From: SAR92 bacterium BACL16 MAG-120619-bin48
GTDB taxonomy: Bacteria > Pseudomonadota > Gammaproteobacteria > Pseudomonadales > Porticoccaceae
Assembly (NCBI GenBank): GCA_001438605.1
Contig: LIDE01000002.1
Coordinates: 1-64,000, forward strand
DNA length: 64,000 bases
Direction of reading: 5' to 3'
Each line of letters opens with the position of its first letter. Within the stretch, counting starts at the first letter, position 1. A program made the translations under genes and the position numbers. This document shows, piece after piece, positions 19,848 through 28,773 of this stretch. Under the pieces are notes generated by a model, which made no database searches, was not told the origin of the DNA, and saw only the letters and a program-made list of their open reading frames with translations.

Positions 19848-20489
19848 TTAGTTAAGACCGGAAATAAAATTCGCAACGGCCTTAATCTCTTTGTCGCTCA
19901 ACCGCTCAGCAACACCCTGCATAATTTTTGCATTGCCGCCGCTGGCGCGCTCGCCGCTGCGGTATTTTGTCAGCTGACTGGCGATGTAATCTGCGTGTTG
20001 ACCACCCAGCGCTGGATAGCCCGCGGGGTCATTGCCGTTGCCTGCAGGCGAGTGACAGCCAGTGCATGATGGCACACCTGTCTTGAGGTTGCCCGCACGG
20101 TAAATATTTTCGCCAAGTTCGAGTACAGCATTGGCATCACTATAGCCGATCAGGGTGATCTCAGTCGCACCGGACACCTGTCGTTTCTGGCTGTTATAAA
20201 AAGCCGCCATATCTTGCAAGTCTTGATCGGAAGAGGCGTTCAGCAAGCCTGTCATTTCAACAATAACGCGCTCTCCAGACTGAATTGTTCGCAACTGGCG
20301 AACCAGATAATTCTCGCCCAACCCCGCAAGCGTTGGGAAAGAAGAAACCATGCTGTTTCCATCATTGCCGTGACAACCGGCGCAAACAGCTACCTTAGAT
20401 TTTCCTGCTGCAGCATCACCAGATGCTATAGCCTGATCCACTGTTAATGCAGCCATCAGACAAATAATACTTAAAAAGCTTTTTTTCAT
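19848..20489 (-). CDS. Diheme cytochrome c4
   Basis: Periplasmic electron carrier, often delivering electrons to terminal oxidases. 213 residues with a signal peptide (cleavage near IASG, residue 22) and two heme sites: CAGCH at 36-40 and CTGCH at 142-146. Each is followed by the usual NDGN or AGN segment and a distal Met region, showing internal duplication. Probable partner of the caa3 oxidase encoded at 32-36 kb, but this is inference. Divergent from engB. Confidence 0.93.
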   Translation of the reverse strand: MKKSFLSIICLMAALTVDQAIASGDAAAGKSKVAVCAGCHGNDGNSMVSSFPTLAGLGENYLVRQLRTIQSGERVIVEMTGLLNASSDQDLQDMAAFYNSQKRQVSGATEITLIGYSDANAVLELGENIYRAGNLKTGVPSCTGCHSPAGNGNDPAGYPALGGQHADYIASQLTKYRSGERASGGNAKIMQGVAERLSDKEIKAVANFISGLN

Positions 20490-20685
20490 GGTTAATCAAC
20501 TCGTGCAATCCGCTAGAATAGCGGGCGGCCCATGGAGTGGGGCGGCCCATAAACGGCCTGAAGTGTCGATAAAGCGTAACCGCTCATCGCCACTGCGACC
20601 ATTAAACAATAGCCATACTGGCTAAAGCGCGCGCATTATAACCAACGCGCGGCAATTCTTACAGCGAGATAATGACCCTTTAGCC

Positions 20686-21330
20686 ATGGATTCAACGCAT
20701 ATCGATTATAAAAGTGTTTCATTTCTGACAAGCGCGCCCTCTATTAAGCAGTGTCCGGCAGATACTGGCAGAGAGATTGCCTTTGCCGGCCGCTCAAATG
20801 CGGGCAAGTCTAGCGCGATTAATACGCTTACCCGCACCAAAGGGCTGGCCAGAACCAGTAAAACCCCCGGTCGCACCCAGCTGATTAACTTCTTCGAACT
20901 GGGCGCCGACCGTCGCTTGGTTGATTTGCCTGGTTACGGATACGCAAAAGTACCGATAGCGATGAAGCGTGAGTGGGACAAGCACCTCGCCGAATACCTG
21001 CAGATGCGCCAAAGCATTGCCGGGCTGGTGTTGTTGATGGATATTCGCCATCCGCTGCAGGAGTTTGATCAGCAGATGCTCAACTGGGCGGCTCAAGCTG
21101 GCCTGCCAGTACACATTTTATTAACCAAAGCCGACAAACTGAAGCGCGGTCCCGCGCAAAGCGCCCTGCTGATGGTTGAGCGCCATCTGCGCGATATGGA
21201 TCCCGGCTGCACTCTGCTCAGTGCGCAGACTTTTTCATCCCTAAAAAATCAGGGACTGCCTGAGCTTGAGTCAGTATTAAACCACTGGTTCAAAGGCGAT
21301 CTTGTTGATGATGAGGGCGAGCTGGCATAG
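20686..21330 (+). CDS. engB: Ribosome biogenesis GTPase EngB/YihA
   Basis: Essential GTPase for large-subunit ribosome assembly. 214 residues. The G motifs are in order: G1 GRSNAGKSS (35-43), switch [13 protein letters not shown]3 DLPGYGYA, and G4 LTKADK. It is convergent with polA across the small-RNA interval, the same order and orientation as polA-spf-yihA in E. coli. Confidence 0.95.
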   Translation: MDSTHIDYKSVSFLTSAPSIKQCPADTGREIAFAGRSNAGKSSAINTLTRTKGLARTSKTPGRTQLINFFELGADRRLVDLPGYGYAKVPIAMKREWDKHLAEYLQMRQSIAGLVLLMDIRHPLQEFDQQMLNWAAQAGLPVHILLTKADKLKRGPAQSALLMVERHLRDMDPGCTLLSAQTFSSLKNQGLPELESVLNHWFKGDLVDDEGELA

Positions 21331-21416
21331 ATTGCCTAGTAACTAAAATAGCTCAACTGTTCTCCTTTGCGCGGCACCACTTCTATATCCTCGACACGCA
21401 CGCCCTAACGCTAAAA

Positions 21417-21525
21417 TCAAAAAAAACCCCAGTCCAAACTGGACTGGGGTTTGCATCACCTTGCTTGGGAGTTTTGGCGTTGCAGTTGCTTAGGTTCGGG
21501 GGAGAGTTAAGCAATATCGTCTTGC
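21417..21525 (-). ncRNA. Candidate Spot 42/ErsA-type trans-acting small RNA
   Basis: About 110 nt on the minus strand between engB and polA, the position of Spot 42 (spf) in E. coli and ErsA in Pseudomonas. The 3' end is a strong terminator (21424-21452) followed by a T-run; its CCCCAGTC/GACTGGGG core matches the Spot 42 terminator as I remember it. Near the 5' end TTGCTTA pairs with TAAGCAA (21486-21514) and presents a 15-nt loop containing CTCCCCC, suited to pairing with ribosome-binding sites. The start is inferred from a promoter-like sequence at 21532-21557. No convincing protein is encoded here. Hfq binding is plausible from the 3' U-tail. Confidence 0.7.
21424..21452 (-). terminator. 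Terminator of the small RNA
   Basis: A 13-bp perfect stem (AAACCCCAGTCCA and its complement) with a 3-nt loop; the closing pairs are A-T. On the minus strand it runs into eight T's in total. It may also stop plus-strand transcripts from engB, although the T-run on that side is short. Confidence 0.85.
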
Positions 21526-21531
21526 CCTTAT

Positions 21532-21557
21532 TCAGACCATCAAAAATCAGATAGTTC
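21532..21557 (-). promoter_or_regulatory. Extracytoplasmic-sigma-type promoter candidate for the small RNA
   Basis: On the minus strand GAACTA (21557-21552), 15 bases, then TCTGA (21536-21532). This resembles the RpoE/AlgU consensus GAACTT-N16/17-TCTGA with one mismatch and spacing short by one. It would start the RNA near 21525. ErsA in Pseudomonas is known to depend on AlgU, which makes the match notable but not proven. Confidence 0.4.
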
Positions 21558-22008
21558 AAAAATAATTGCAAAAAAGTGAAAATATTTTTTATTTTTGAGT
21601 ATTAAGTCCGCATCAGCCTCTCAAATTCACACAAAAATCGTGGTATTTGCCCATTAAAACGACTACCAAATGGCTTTTTTGGCCACTCAGCCGCAACAAC
21701 TTGCCAAACAGTTGACCTGGATCAGGCAGAACGAAAAATAGGGGCCTAGATAAGCTTGCGAGCCAGGAAGTCTCTTCCTACCCTTACTGTGGTTTGATCA
21801 TTTGCAGGATGCAGATAGCTGAAGCAATCAATGGAGTTGGTTGCCGAACCCGCGGCTAAACAGGTCAATTTTGACTTGCTTGCCAGCAGTAACGCACCAA
21901 ATCCTCCGCTTTCTCCAGATTGACGCTGCAGCGCAGTTAAACCCAGTGTCAGGTGTTTTTTCGTCCGGCGCATGTCACTGCCAATAACAAGGACGTGGAG
22001 AAGATGTT
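21558..22008. other. AT-rich non-coding stretch before the VPLPA-CTERM gene
   Basis: About 450 bases without a credible gene. Short readings here lack protein character. It should hold the promoter of the plus-strand surface-protein gene; TTGACC at 21712-21717 is a possible -35, but I see no clear -10. A GGAG-like ribosome-binding sequence lies just before the ATG at 22009. Confidence 0.5.
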
Positions 22009-22680
22009 ATGAAGAAAACAATTGTAAAACCTTTGTGTTTAGCAGGCCTATTGGCTCTCGCAGCCGCGCCGGTTTCCGCGACAACGTGGATGATCGGCGA
22101 CAATGATGGCTACGGTGCGGGCATCCCCGACAACGCCAACCACCCGTTCAATGGATCTAGTGCAAACTACGATGGCCGCAGCGCTGCAGAAATGGCTGCC
22201 ACCAATGGCGCACAGTACACCGACACGTACAGTACCACGCACCCCGGATACGGCCCGCAACCTGGCACCGTCGCCACGTTTGTCTTTGAAGGTCTCGGCA
22301 ATGGCTGGACTGAAGGCAGCATGTGGTTTGATATGGCTGACTTCCAAGCCTCTACGTTTGGCGCTGTCAAAACCACCTACAACGGCATTGCGCAAAACTG
22401 GGCCTTCAATGATGGCTTTCCAAGCACAAAAATCCGCTTTTTTGACTTAGCTCAGGACGTGATTGACTCGATCAACAGCCTCGGCTCACTGACCGTAGCC
22501 ATTGACCGCGCCGGTTCTGGGGATTTCTACGGATTTGACTTTGCGCTGCTCTCTGACCGCGTCGGGGACAACACCAATATTGGTGAAGTACCGCTACCCG
22601 CCGCTGTTTGGCTGTTCGGATCAGGCGTAATGGGACTCCTGGGTCTGCGTCGCCGCAAAAGCGCGGTTGCCGTAGCCTAA
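22009..22680 (+). CDS. Secreted protein with VPLPA-CTERM sorting signal
   Basis: 223 residues. A signal peptide (about 1-24, ending VSATTW) is followed by a mature region rich in Gly, Asn, Asp and aromatic residues, with no Cys. The C-terminus has the tripartite sorting signal: VPLPAAVWLFGSG, a hydrophobic helix, and an RRRK cluster (about 197-219). Such proteins are recognised and cleaved by an exosortase and usually end up on the surface or in the exopolysaccharide matrix. The exosortase is not in this window. A strong terminator follows. The gene sits between polA and the small RNA, where E. coli has none, so it looks like an accessory insertion. Confidence 0.85.
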   Translation: MKKTIVKPLCLAGLLALAAAPVSATTWMIGDNDGYGAGIPDNANHPFNGSSANYDGRSAAEMAATNGAQYTDTYSTTHPGYGPQPGTVATFVFEGLGNGWTEGSMWFDMADFQASTFGAVKTTYNGIAQNWAFNDGFPSTKIRFFDLAQDVIDSINSLGSLTVAIDRAGSGDFYGFDFALLSDRVGDNTNIGEVPLPAAVWLFGSGVMGLLGLRRRKSAVAVA

Positions 22681-22714
22681 ACTCCCTCGGCGTAACCAAT
22701 ACGCCACTCCAAGG

Positions 22715-22750
22715 CATTGTGGCTCCCACTGGCGGAGCCACAATGTTTTT
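22715..22750 (+). terminator. Rho-independent terminator after the VPLPA-CTERM gene
   Basis: A 12-bp perfect stem (CATTGTGGCTCC / GGAGCCACAATG) with a 7-nt loop and TTTTT immediately after. It separates the plus-strand gene from convergent polA. Confidence 0.9.
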
Positions 22751-22780
22751 ATTGCTGCCGGTTTGGTGTCTGGGCCCCAG

Positions 22781-25570
22781 CTAGTGCGCTTCATCCCAAT
22801 TGTCACCCACGCCCACATCAACCACCAACGGCACCAGTAGCTCGGCGGCGCTTTCCATGCGTTGAATCAAGCCCGCTTGGATCAGTTGCAGCTCTGACTC
22901 GGGCACTTCAAGTACCAATTCATCGTGTACCTGCATAATCATGCGGCTTTTAAGTGTGCCCTGCCGCAGCCAATCGTCAACGGAGACCATTGCGCGTTTA
23001 ATAATATCCGCGGCCGTTCCCTGCATGGGTGCATTGATGGCGGTGCGCTCTGCGGCCTGGCGGCGCATGCCGTTTCGGGCATTAATTTCCGGCAAATAGA
23101 GACGTCGGCCAAAAATGGTTTCCACGTAGCCTCTTTCGGCCGCGGTGTGACGAATAGTGTTCATGTAGTTCTGCACGCCGGGGTAGCGTGCGAAGTAGAG
23201 CTCTATATAGTCGGCAGCTTGTTTGCGGCCAATGGTGAGCTGGCGCGCTAAGCCAAAGGCTGACATGCCGTAGATAAGGCCAAAGTTGATGGCTTTTGCG
23301 CTGCGTCGCTGATCGGCGGTTACCTCGTCGGTGGCAACACCAAATACTTCTGCTGCGGTGGCGCGGTGAATGTCCTGACCGCTTTTGAACGCCGCTAGCA
23401 GGCTGGGATCTTCTGACAGATGGGCCATAATTCGCAGTTCTATTTGCGAGTAGTCGGCTGCCACGAGCTTGTGGCCTGGCGCGGCAATAAAGGCTTGGCG
23501 AACGCGCCGCCCCTCGGCTGAGCGAATAGGAATATTCTGTAAATTGGGATCCGATGAGGAGAGTCGGCCTGTGGCGGTGCCTGCCTGATGGTAGGAGGTG
23601 TGAATGCGTCCCGTGGTCGAGTTGATCATGACCGGCAGTTTGTCGGTATAGGTGGATTTCAGCTTAGCGAGCCCGCGGTGCTCAAGCAGTACTTTCGGCA
23701 GCGGATAATCGAGAGCTAGCTCTTGCAGCACCTCTTCCTTGGTGGAGGGTGCGCCTTTTTCGGTTTTCTTGAGTACTGGAATACCCAGTTTGTCGAAGAG
23801 TATTTCACCCAGCTGCTTAGGCGATGCAAGGTTAAATTGCTGGCCGGCGAGGTCCCATGCTTCTGTTTCAAGTTCGGCAAGGCGCTCAGCGAGCTCTTGG
23901 CTCTGCTGGAACAGCAGCGTGCTGTCGATCAGCGCACCGGTGCGCTCGATACGCGAGAGCACGGGGACAAGCGGCAGCTCAATATCACTGAACACTGTGG
24001 CCAAGGTTGGCTCAGCCACTAGTTGCGGCCACAGCGCTTGGTGTAGGCGCAGGGTAATATCGGCATCTTCCGCGGCGTAGGGGCCAGCCTGCTCGAGAGC
24101 CACTTGATTGAAGGTGATTTGGGCGGCGCCCTTGCCCGCGACGTCGGCGAAGGAGATGGTGGTTTCATTGAGGTACTTTAAGGCCAAACTGTCCATATCA
24201 TGGCGTGTCGCGACAGAGTCAAGCACGTAGGATTCAAGCATGGTGTCAAAGGCAATGCCCTGTAAATTGATGCCATGCTGTGCAAGCACGCTCATATCGT
24301 ACTTAAGATTTTGACCAACCTTGTTGATCTGTGGGTTTTCCAGTAGAGGCTTGAGCTGCTCGAGGACAAAGTCGCGCGACAGCTGCTGAGGCGCACCCAT
24401 ATAGTCATGCGCAAATGGAATGTAGGCGGCTTGGCCTGGCGTTACTGCGACGGACACGCCGACGAGTTCTGCCTTCATGTAGTCGAGGCTGGTGGTCTCG
24501 GTGTCAACGGCGATTAAGTCTGCCGTGTTTAAGCGCTCAAGCCAGTCTGCAAAATGTGCTTCGGTGAGAACGGTTTGATAGTCTTTGACCAATGTCGCTT
24601 TTTCGATGGGTTGCGCGGGTTCTTGAGAGGCTTTTTCGGGGTCTTTTTCAGTGGCTTTGGCGGCAGACGGTTGCGCCACGGCTGCTCCGTTCGAGCCGGC
24701 CAATGCCTCCTCAACCCACGATTTGAACTCCATATCTTGGAATAATGCCAGCAACTGGTCGTTGTCGGGCGTGCCGTTCTTCAGATCGCCAATGTGTAAT
24801 GGCATTTCAACGTCGGTTTTGATGGTGGCTAGCTGGTAAGAGAGGTAAGCCAGCGCTTTGTGCTCTTCGAGCTTGGCTGCCATGGTCTTGGCGCCGCGAA
24901 AATCCAGGGTACCGACATCATCGAGGCGACTGTAAATCGCATCCAGGCCCCCTATTCCCTGCAACAACCGCAACGCCGTTTTCTCGCCCACGCCGGGCAC
25001 GCCGGGAATATTGTCTGACTTGTCACCCAACAGCGCGAGATAGTCGATGATCAGCTCGGGTGGTATGCCAAACTTCTCAATCACCCCTGCCCTGTCTAGA
25101 TAGGTATTGGTCATGGTGTTGATGAGAGTAATGTGCTCATTGACCAACTGGGCAATATCTTTGTCGCCGGTTGAAATAATTACCGGCTGCTGGGCCGCTG
25201 TGGCCTGCAGCGCGAGGGTGCCAATAACATCGTCGGCCTCAACGCCATCGATAATTAGCATCGGCAGGCCCATCGCCTGAATAATATTGTGAATCGGCTC
25301 TATCTGTAGGCGCAGGTCGTCAGGCATGGGCGGGCGCTGGGCTTTGTAATCCGCGTACAAATCGTCGCGAAAGGTTTTGCCTTTTGCGTCAAACACCACA
25401 ACTACCGTGCTTTGAGGATAGTCTTTCTGCATGCGGCGCATCATATTGATCACCCCTTTTACCGCACCTGTGGGCTTGCCTTTGCTGTTCGTCAGCGGTG
25501 GCAGCGCGTGGAAAGCGCGATACAGATAGGAGGAGCCATCAACAAGAATTACCGGGGTGTTAGTGTCCAT
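22781..25570 (-). CDS. polA: DNA polymerase I
   Basis: Repair and Okazaki-fragment polymerase. 929 residues, normal for the family. The 5'-3' exonuclease is N-terminal ([46 protein letters not shown]). The 3'-5' exonuclease is in the middle, with its metal-binding DTETTSLD present, so proofreading looks intact. The polymerase domain is C-terminal: motif [15 protein letters not shown], motif [17 protein letters not shown] and motif [14 protein letters not shown] lysine- and glutamate-rich linker follows the 5' nuclease. It lies next to znuA and engB, as in Pseudomonas. Confidence 0.97.
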   Translation of the reverse strand: MDTNTPVILVDGSSYLYRAFHALPPLTNSKGKPTGAVKGVINMMRRMQKDYPQSTVVVVFDAKGKTFRDDLYADYKAQRPPMPDDLRLQIEPIHNIIQAMGLPMLIIDGVEADDVIGTLALQATAAQQPVIISTGDKDIAQLVNEHITLINTMTNTYLDRAGVIEKFGIPPELIIDYLALLGDKSDNIPGVPGVGEKTALRLLQGIGGLDAIYSRLDDVGTLDFRGAKTMAAKLEEHKALAYLSYQLATIKTDVEMPLHIGDLKNGTPDNDQLLALFQDMEFKSWVEEALAGSNGAAVAQPSAAKATEKDPEKASQEPAQPIEKATLVKDYQTVLTEAHFADWLERLNTADLIAVDTETTSLDYMKAELVGVSVAVTPGQAAYIPFAHDYMGAPQQLSRDFVLEQLKPLLENPQINKVGQNLKYDMSVLAQHGINLQGIAFDTMLESYVLDSVATRHDMDSLALKYLNETTISFADVAGKGAAQITFNQVALEQAGPYAAEDADITLRLHQALWPQLVAEPTLATVFSDIELPLVPVLSRIERTGALIDSTLLFQQSQELAERLAELETEAWDLAGQQFNLASPKQLGEILFDKLGIPVLKKTEKGAPSTKEEVLQELALDYPLPKVLLEHRGLAKLKSTYTDKLPVMINSTTGRIHTSYHQAGTATGRLSSSDPNLQNIPIRSAEGRRVRQAFIAAPGHKLVAADYSQIELRIMAHLSEDPSLLAAFKSGQDIHRATAAEVFGVATDEVTADQRRSAKAINFGLIYGMSAFGLARQLTIGRKQAADYIELYFARYPGVQNYMNTIRHTAAERGYVETIFGRRLYLPEINARNGMRRQAAERTAINAPMQGTAADIIKRAMVSVDDWLRQGTLKSRMIMQVHDELVLEVPESELQLIQAGLIQRMESAAELLVPLVVDVGVGDNWDEAH

Positions 25571-25666
25571 AGAGTTTGAAATCTGCAGCTAATAAAGAAA
25601 GCAGGATACACGATTTAGGTGAGCCTGTTGACCAATTGATGGCCTAAGTTTTATGGCCTTGCCGCT

Positions 25667-26518
25667 CTAAAAGCAGGCTTTAAATTGTGTCACAAAGCCC
25701 TGCATAAATTCGCTGTACGCGTCGTGAGTTAGCGCCTGGCTGAAGCCTTGAGGATCGAGGGTGACCAGCGGCACATTGAGCTCCTCTGCCAACACCTCGG
25801 CATCTTTCCCAGCGTATTGAGGCTCGCTAAAAACACAGCTCACACCTAAGGTTGCGGCGCGCTGACGCAGCAAGTACAGGCTTTTGGCTCCCTGACTCGC
25901 ACCGCGAATATCGCGAATGGACAGGCCCGCGCGCAAGTTAAATGCCTGCGCAAAGTGCCCATAGGCGTCGTGATGACTGAGATAGTCGCGATGTTGCAGC
26001 GGCGCGAGCTGCTCGCTCAGGTCTGCGCGCTGGGCTGCTGTAAGTACATCATGCAAAGGCAACCCGAGTCGCTGCTGAATAACGCTGGCAATAATGTTGG
26101 CATTGTCTGGATTGAGCCAAACATGAGGGTCGACATGCAAATCGCCATGGGTCCCAGACGCTGTGTGGGGCTCAGTCTCTGCCGCGGCAATTGCGGGCAA
26201 TTGCAAAACTGTTATCCGCTGTTGCGCAGGAAGGCGCGTCATTGTCTGCGCGATGCGCGGCTCAAAGCTGTCGCCAATCCAGACCACAAGATCGGCCTGT
26301 TTAATCTTTCTGTGGGCCGACAATGGCAAGGTGACATCGTGCTCAGACTGAGCTGCGGACTGCAGGTAGTCGACGCTGGCGCTGTCGCCGACGGCCGCTT
26401 TAGCAATAATTGCCAGCGGCTTAATCGTTGTCACAATGACCCGCTTAGGCGCAGTCTGGTCGGAAGCCGCGGCATGAGCCGCGCAAATTAGGGTCAAAAT
26501 AAGCAGACAGGCCGACAT
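25667..26518 (-). CDS. znuA: Zinc ABC transporter substrate-binding protein
   Basis: Periplasmic zinc-binding component of ZnuABC. 283 residues from ATG 26518 (MSACLLILTLICAAHA, a signal peptide). An in-frame TTG at 26572 would put the proximal Zur-like site inside the gene and is less likely. Candidate metal ligands are His60 (QSEHDVTLP), His132 (DPHVWLNP) and the His in LSHHDAYGHF, with a conserved FSEPQYAGK near the end. The His-rich loop typical of ZnuA is very short (HTASGTHGDLH). Divergent from zur-znuC-znuB with Zur boxes between. Confidence 0.92.
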   Translation of the reverse strand: MSACLLILTLICAAHAAASDQTAPKRVIVTTIKPLAIIAKAAVGDSASVDYLQSAAQSEHDVTLPLSAHRKIKQADLVVWIGDSFEPRIAQTMTRLPAQQRITVLQLPAIAAAETEPHTASGTHGDLHVDPHVWLNPDNANIIASVIQQRLGLPLHDVLTAAQRADLSEQLAPLQHRDYLSHHDAYGHFAQAFNLRAGLSIRDIRGASQGAKSLYLLRQRAATLGVSCVFSEPQYAGKDAEVLAEELNVPLVTLDPQGFSQALTHDAYSEFMQGFVTQFKACF

Positions 26519-26528
26519 CGATGGCAAA

Positions 26529-26545
26529 ATGTTATATTGTATCTT
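26529..26545. promoter_or_regulatory. Degenerate second Zur-like site
   Basis: ATGTTATATTGTATCTT has a good left half (ATGTTATA) and a poor right half compared with the Zur dyad. It lies 11 bp before the znuA ATG, where bound repressor would block transcription. Confidence 0.4.
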
Positions 26546-26621
26546 TTTATTCTGTGGCAAAATAATGACCAACCCTTATTAAGTGGGCGGCGATGCCAAG
26601 CTAAAAGCACCACTCGCGAAT

Positions 26622-26636
26622 TGTTATATTATAACG
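26622..26636. promoter_or_regulatory. Zur box between znuA and zur
   Basis: TGTTATATTATAACG is a near-perfect inverted repeat around a central T and matches the Zur core TGTTATA-n-TATAACA at 13 of 14 positions. It sits in the divergent znuA / zur-znuC-znuB promoter region and should repress both sides when zinc is sufficient. Confidence 0.85.
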
Positions 26637-26677
26637 TAACATGCTATTAGACCAAAGCACTTAGAGCAGAATAGCCT

Positions 26678-27208
26678 ATGTTGACCAATTCAAGACTCGT
26701 CCATCAAGCCCATGACCATGGGCGCTGCATCAATGCCGCGCTCAGCCGCGCCGAGGCGCTGTGTACCGAAAACCAGGCGCGACTCACCCCTACCCGTGAA
26801 TCTGTTTTGCGCTTGCTCTGGCAGAGCCACCAACCGCTGGGCGCCTATCAGCTGCAAGATCAGCTGAGCAAACAGTCGGGCAAAAATATTGCGCCGCCCA
26901 CCATTTACCGCGCCATTGAATTTCTTCTGCAATTGGGTTTAATTCACCGCATTGCCTCGCTCAACGCTTACATTGGCTGCCCATTCCCCGGCAGTGATCA
27001 CAGCAATTTGTTTATGATTTGCAGTGACTGCGGCAGCGCTGCTGAAGTAAGCCACAACAGTATTAACGATCTGTTGCAAAGTGCCAGCGATAAAGCCAAT
27101 TTTACACTGCAGGGGCAAAGCTTGGAGCTATTTGGTCTGTGCCCCAATTGCGCAGGACCAAAAATTCAATTGGATAGCCAACAGTCACAGGATCCATCTC
27201 ATGAGTAG
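26678..27208 (+). CDS. zur: Zinc uptake regulator Zur (Fur family)
   Basis: Zinc-responsive repressor. 176 residues. A winged-helix DNA-binding half (LTPTRESVLRLLWQSHQPLGAYQL, APPTIYRAIEFLLQLGLIHRI) is followed by a dimerisation half with two structural CxxC pairs (Cys115/118 in CSDCG, Cys155/158 in CPNC) and SDHSNLFMIC metal ligands. A His/Asp-containing N-terminus (HQAHDHGRC) is present. It is first in zur-znuC-znuB, overlapping znuC by 8 bases, and preceded by a Zur box, so it is autoregulated. Confidence 0.94.
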   Translation: MLTNSRLVHQAHDHGRCINAALSRAEALCTENQARLTPTRESVLRLLWQSHQPLGAYQLQDQLSKQSGKNIAPPTIYRAIEFLLQLGLIHRIASLNAYIGCPFPGSDHSNLFMICSDCGSAAEVSHNSINDLLQSASDKANFTLQGQSLELFGLCPNCAGPKIQLDSQQSQDPSHE

Positions 27209-27962
27209 CCCACTAATCACCCTGAAGGGGGTCAATAAAGCCTTCGGCGGCCGGTCTGTGCTGGACAATATTTCCATGCAGTTGATGCAGGGCGAGATCA
27301 CCACACTGATTGGCCCAAACGGCGCGGGTAAGTCTACATTGGTGCGTATTATCCTTGGGCTTATCCAGCCAGACAGCGGTACTGTGTCGCCCAGCGCTGG
27401 ACTGCGCGTGGGTTACATGCCGCAGAAAATGCACATTGACCCGACGCTGCCGCTGACCACCTGTCGTTTTCTGCAACTGGCCAACACCTCACACCACGCC
27501 TGCCACGAAGCGCTGGAGCGTGTTGGGATAGGGCATCTTGCCACATCGCCAATCCAAAGCCTGTCGGGGGGCGAGGTGCAGCGCGCACTGCTGGCGCGAG
27601 CCATTTTGCGCAAGCCTAACTTTCTGGTGCTCGATGAGCCAGTGCAGGGTGTCGATGTAACGGGGCAAAACGCGCTCTACCGCATGATTGGGGAGCTCAG
27701 CAAAGCACTCAATTGTGGCGTGCTAATGGTGTCCCACGACCTGCATCTGGTGATGTCGGCAACTGATCGAGTGATTTGCTTAAATCAGCACATCTGCTGT
27801 CAGGGACACCCTGAACAAGTCACCCAAGATCAGGCCTATATCGATATTTTTGGCCAGACAACGGCCGTTTACGCTCACCAACACGACCATCATCACAGCC
27901 TGCACGGCGATGTTCTCGATGGGCATAATCACCAGCACGGCGAGGGCTGCAACCATGACTGA
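27201..27962 (+). CDS. znuC: Zinc ABC transporter ATP-binding protein
   Basis: Energises zinc uptake from the cytoplasmic face. 253 residues from ATG 27201, overlapping zur by 8 bases. Walker A GPNGAGKST, signature LSGGEVQRALLARA, Walker B FLVLDEPVQGVD and the switch His in MVSHDLHLV are all visible. The last 30 residues are histidine-rich (HQHDHHHSLHG, HNHQHGEGCNHD), a likely zinc-buffering tail seen in other ZnuC proteins. Confidence 0.95.
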   Translation: MSSPLITLKGVNKAFGGRSVLDNISMQLMQGEITTLIGPNGAGKSTLVRIILGLIQPDSGTVSPSAGLRVGYMPQKMHIDPTLPLTTCRFLQLANTSHHACHEALERVGIGHLATSPIQSLSGGEVQRALLARAILRKPNFLVLDEPVQGVDVTGQNALYRMIGELSKALNCGVLMVSHDLHLVMSATDRVICLNQHICCQGHPEQVTQDQAYIDIFGQTTAVYAHQHDHHHSLHGDVLDGHNHQHGEGCNHD

Positions 27963-28740
27963 TTTTCTGTTGTATGCGCTTCTGGCAGGACTTGGGGTTG
28001 CTGCAGTGGCAGGACCACTGGGATGTTTTGTGGTGTGGCGACGAATGGCCTACTTCGGCGACACGCTGGCTCACTCTGCACTACTGGGTGTCGCGCTGGG
28101 GGTGCTGCTTGAGGTTAATCTCAGTATCAGTGTCGCCGCGGTGCCGCTGCTAATGGCGCTGGGCTTGGTTTATCTTGAGCAGCGGGGCATTCTCTCGCTG
28201 GATACGCTCTTGGGGATTTTGTCTCACTCGGCACTGGCAACGGGCTTGGTGGTGATTTCCCTGCTGCCAGATGTGCGGGTTGATCTTATATCACTGCTGT
28301 TTGGTGATTTGTTGTCGGTGACGGTGGACGATCTCTATGTGATTTACGCAGTGGCGGCAGCGGTGCTGGGCCTGCTGATACTGCTGTGGAAACCATTAAT
28401 AAGTATCACAGTACAGGCTGAACTGGCCGCTGTAGAGGGTATTAAGGTGTCGGCGGTGCGCACCGCGCTAATGCTGATTACCGCGCTGGTCATTGCCATT
28501 GCCATGAAAATTGTCGGTGTGCTGCTGATTACCGCACTGCTCATTATTCCGGCTGCTACGGCGCGACGAATGAGCCGCACACCCGAACAAATGGCGTTGG
28601 TGGCCAGTGCTATCGCGATGCTCACCGTGGTCTTGGGTCTGTCGATGTCGTGGCAACTCGATACACCCGCAGGCCCTTCTGTGGTTGTCTGCGCGGCACT
28701 GTTGTTTATGTTGTCACTGGTGGTGCGGCAGAGAGGTTAG
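27955..28740 (+). CDS. znuB: Zinc ABC transporter permease
   Basis: Inner-membrane channel of ZnuABC. 261 residues from ATG 27955, overlapping znuC by 8 bases, which indicates coupled translation. Multiple hydrophobic helices span the protein; GCFVVWRRMAYFGDTLAHSALLGVALG near the N-terminus is typical of ABC-3 family permeases. Longer in-frame starts run back into the znuC His-rich tail. Last gene of the zur operon; convergent with sco. Confidence 0.95.
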   Translation: MTDFLLYALLAGLGVAAVAGPLGCFVVWRRMAYFGDTLAHSALLGVALGVLLEVNLSISVAAVPLLMALGLVYLEQRGILSLDTLLGILSHSALATGLVVISLLPDVRVDLISLLFGDLLSVTVDDLYVIYAVAAAVLGLLILLWKPLISITVQAELAAVEGIKVSAVRTALMLITALVIAIAMKIVGVLLITALLIIPAATARRMSRTPEQMALVASAIAMLTVVLGLSMSWQLDTPAGPSVVVCAALLFMLSLVVRQRG

Positions 28741-28773
28741 TCTCTGCCGTTGTCTGCGGAGCCGCTAGCCGCG

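Noticed and set aside
21383-21571. 62-codon minus-strand reading through the small-RNA locus
   Set aside because: It reads through the terminator hairpin and T-run, which argues for a non-coding RNA.
21746-21973. 75-codon minus-strand reading upstream of the VPLPA-CTERM gene
   Set aside because: No ribosome-binding site and no protein-like pattern; it lies in the promoter region.
25955-26491. 178-codon plus-strand reading opposite znuA
   Set aside because: Antisense shadow of znuA.
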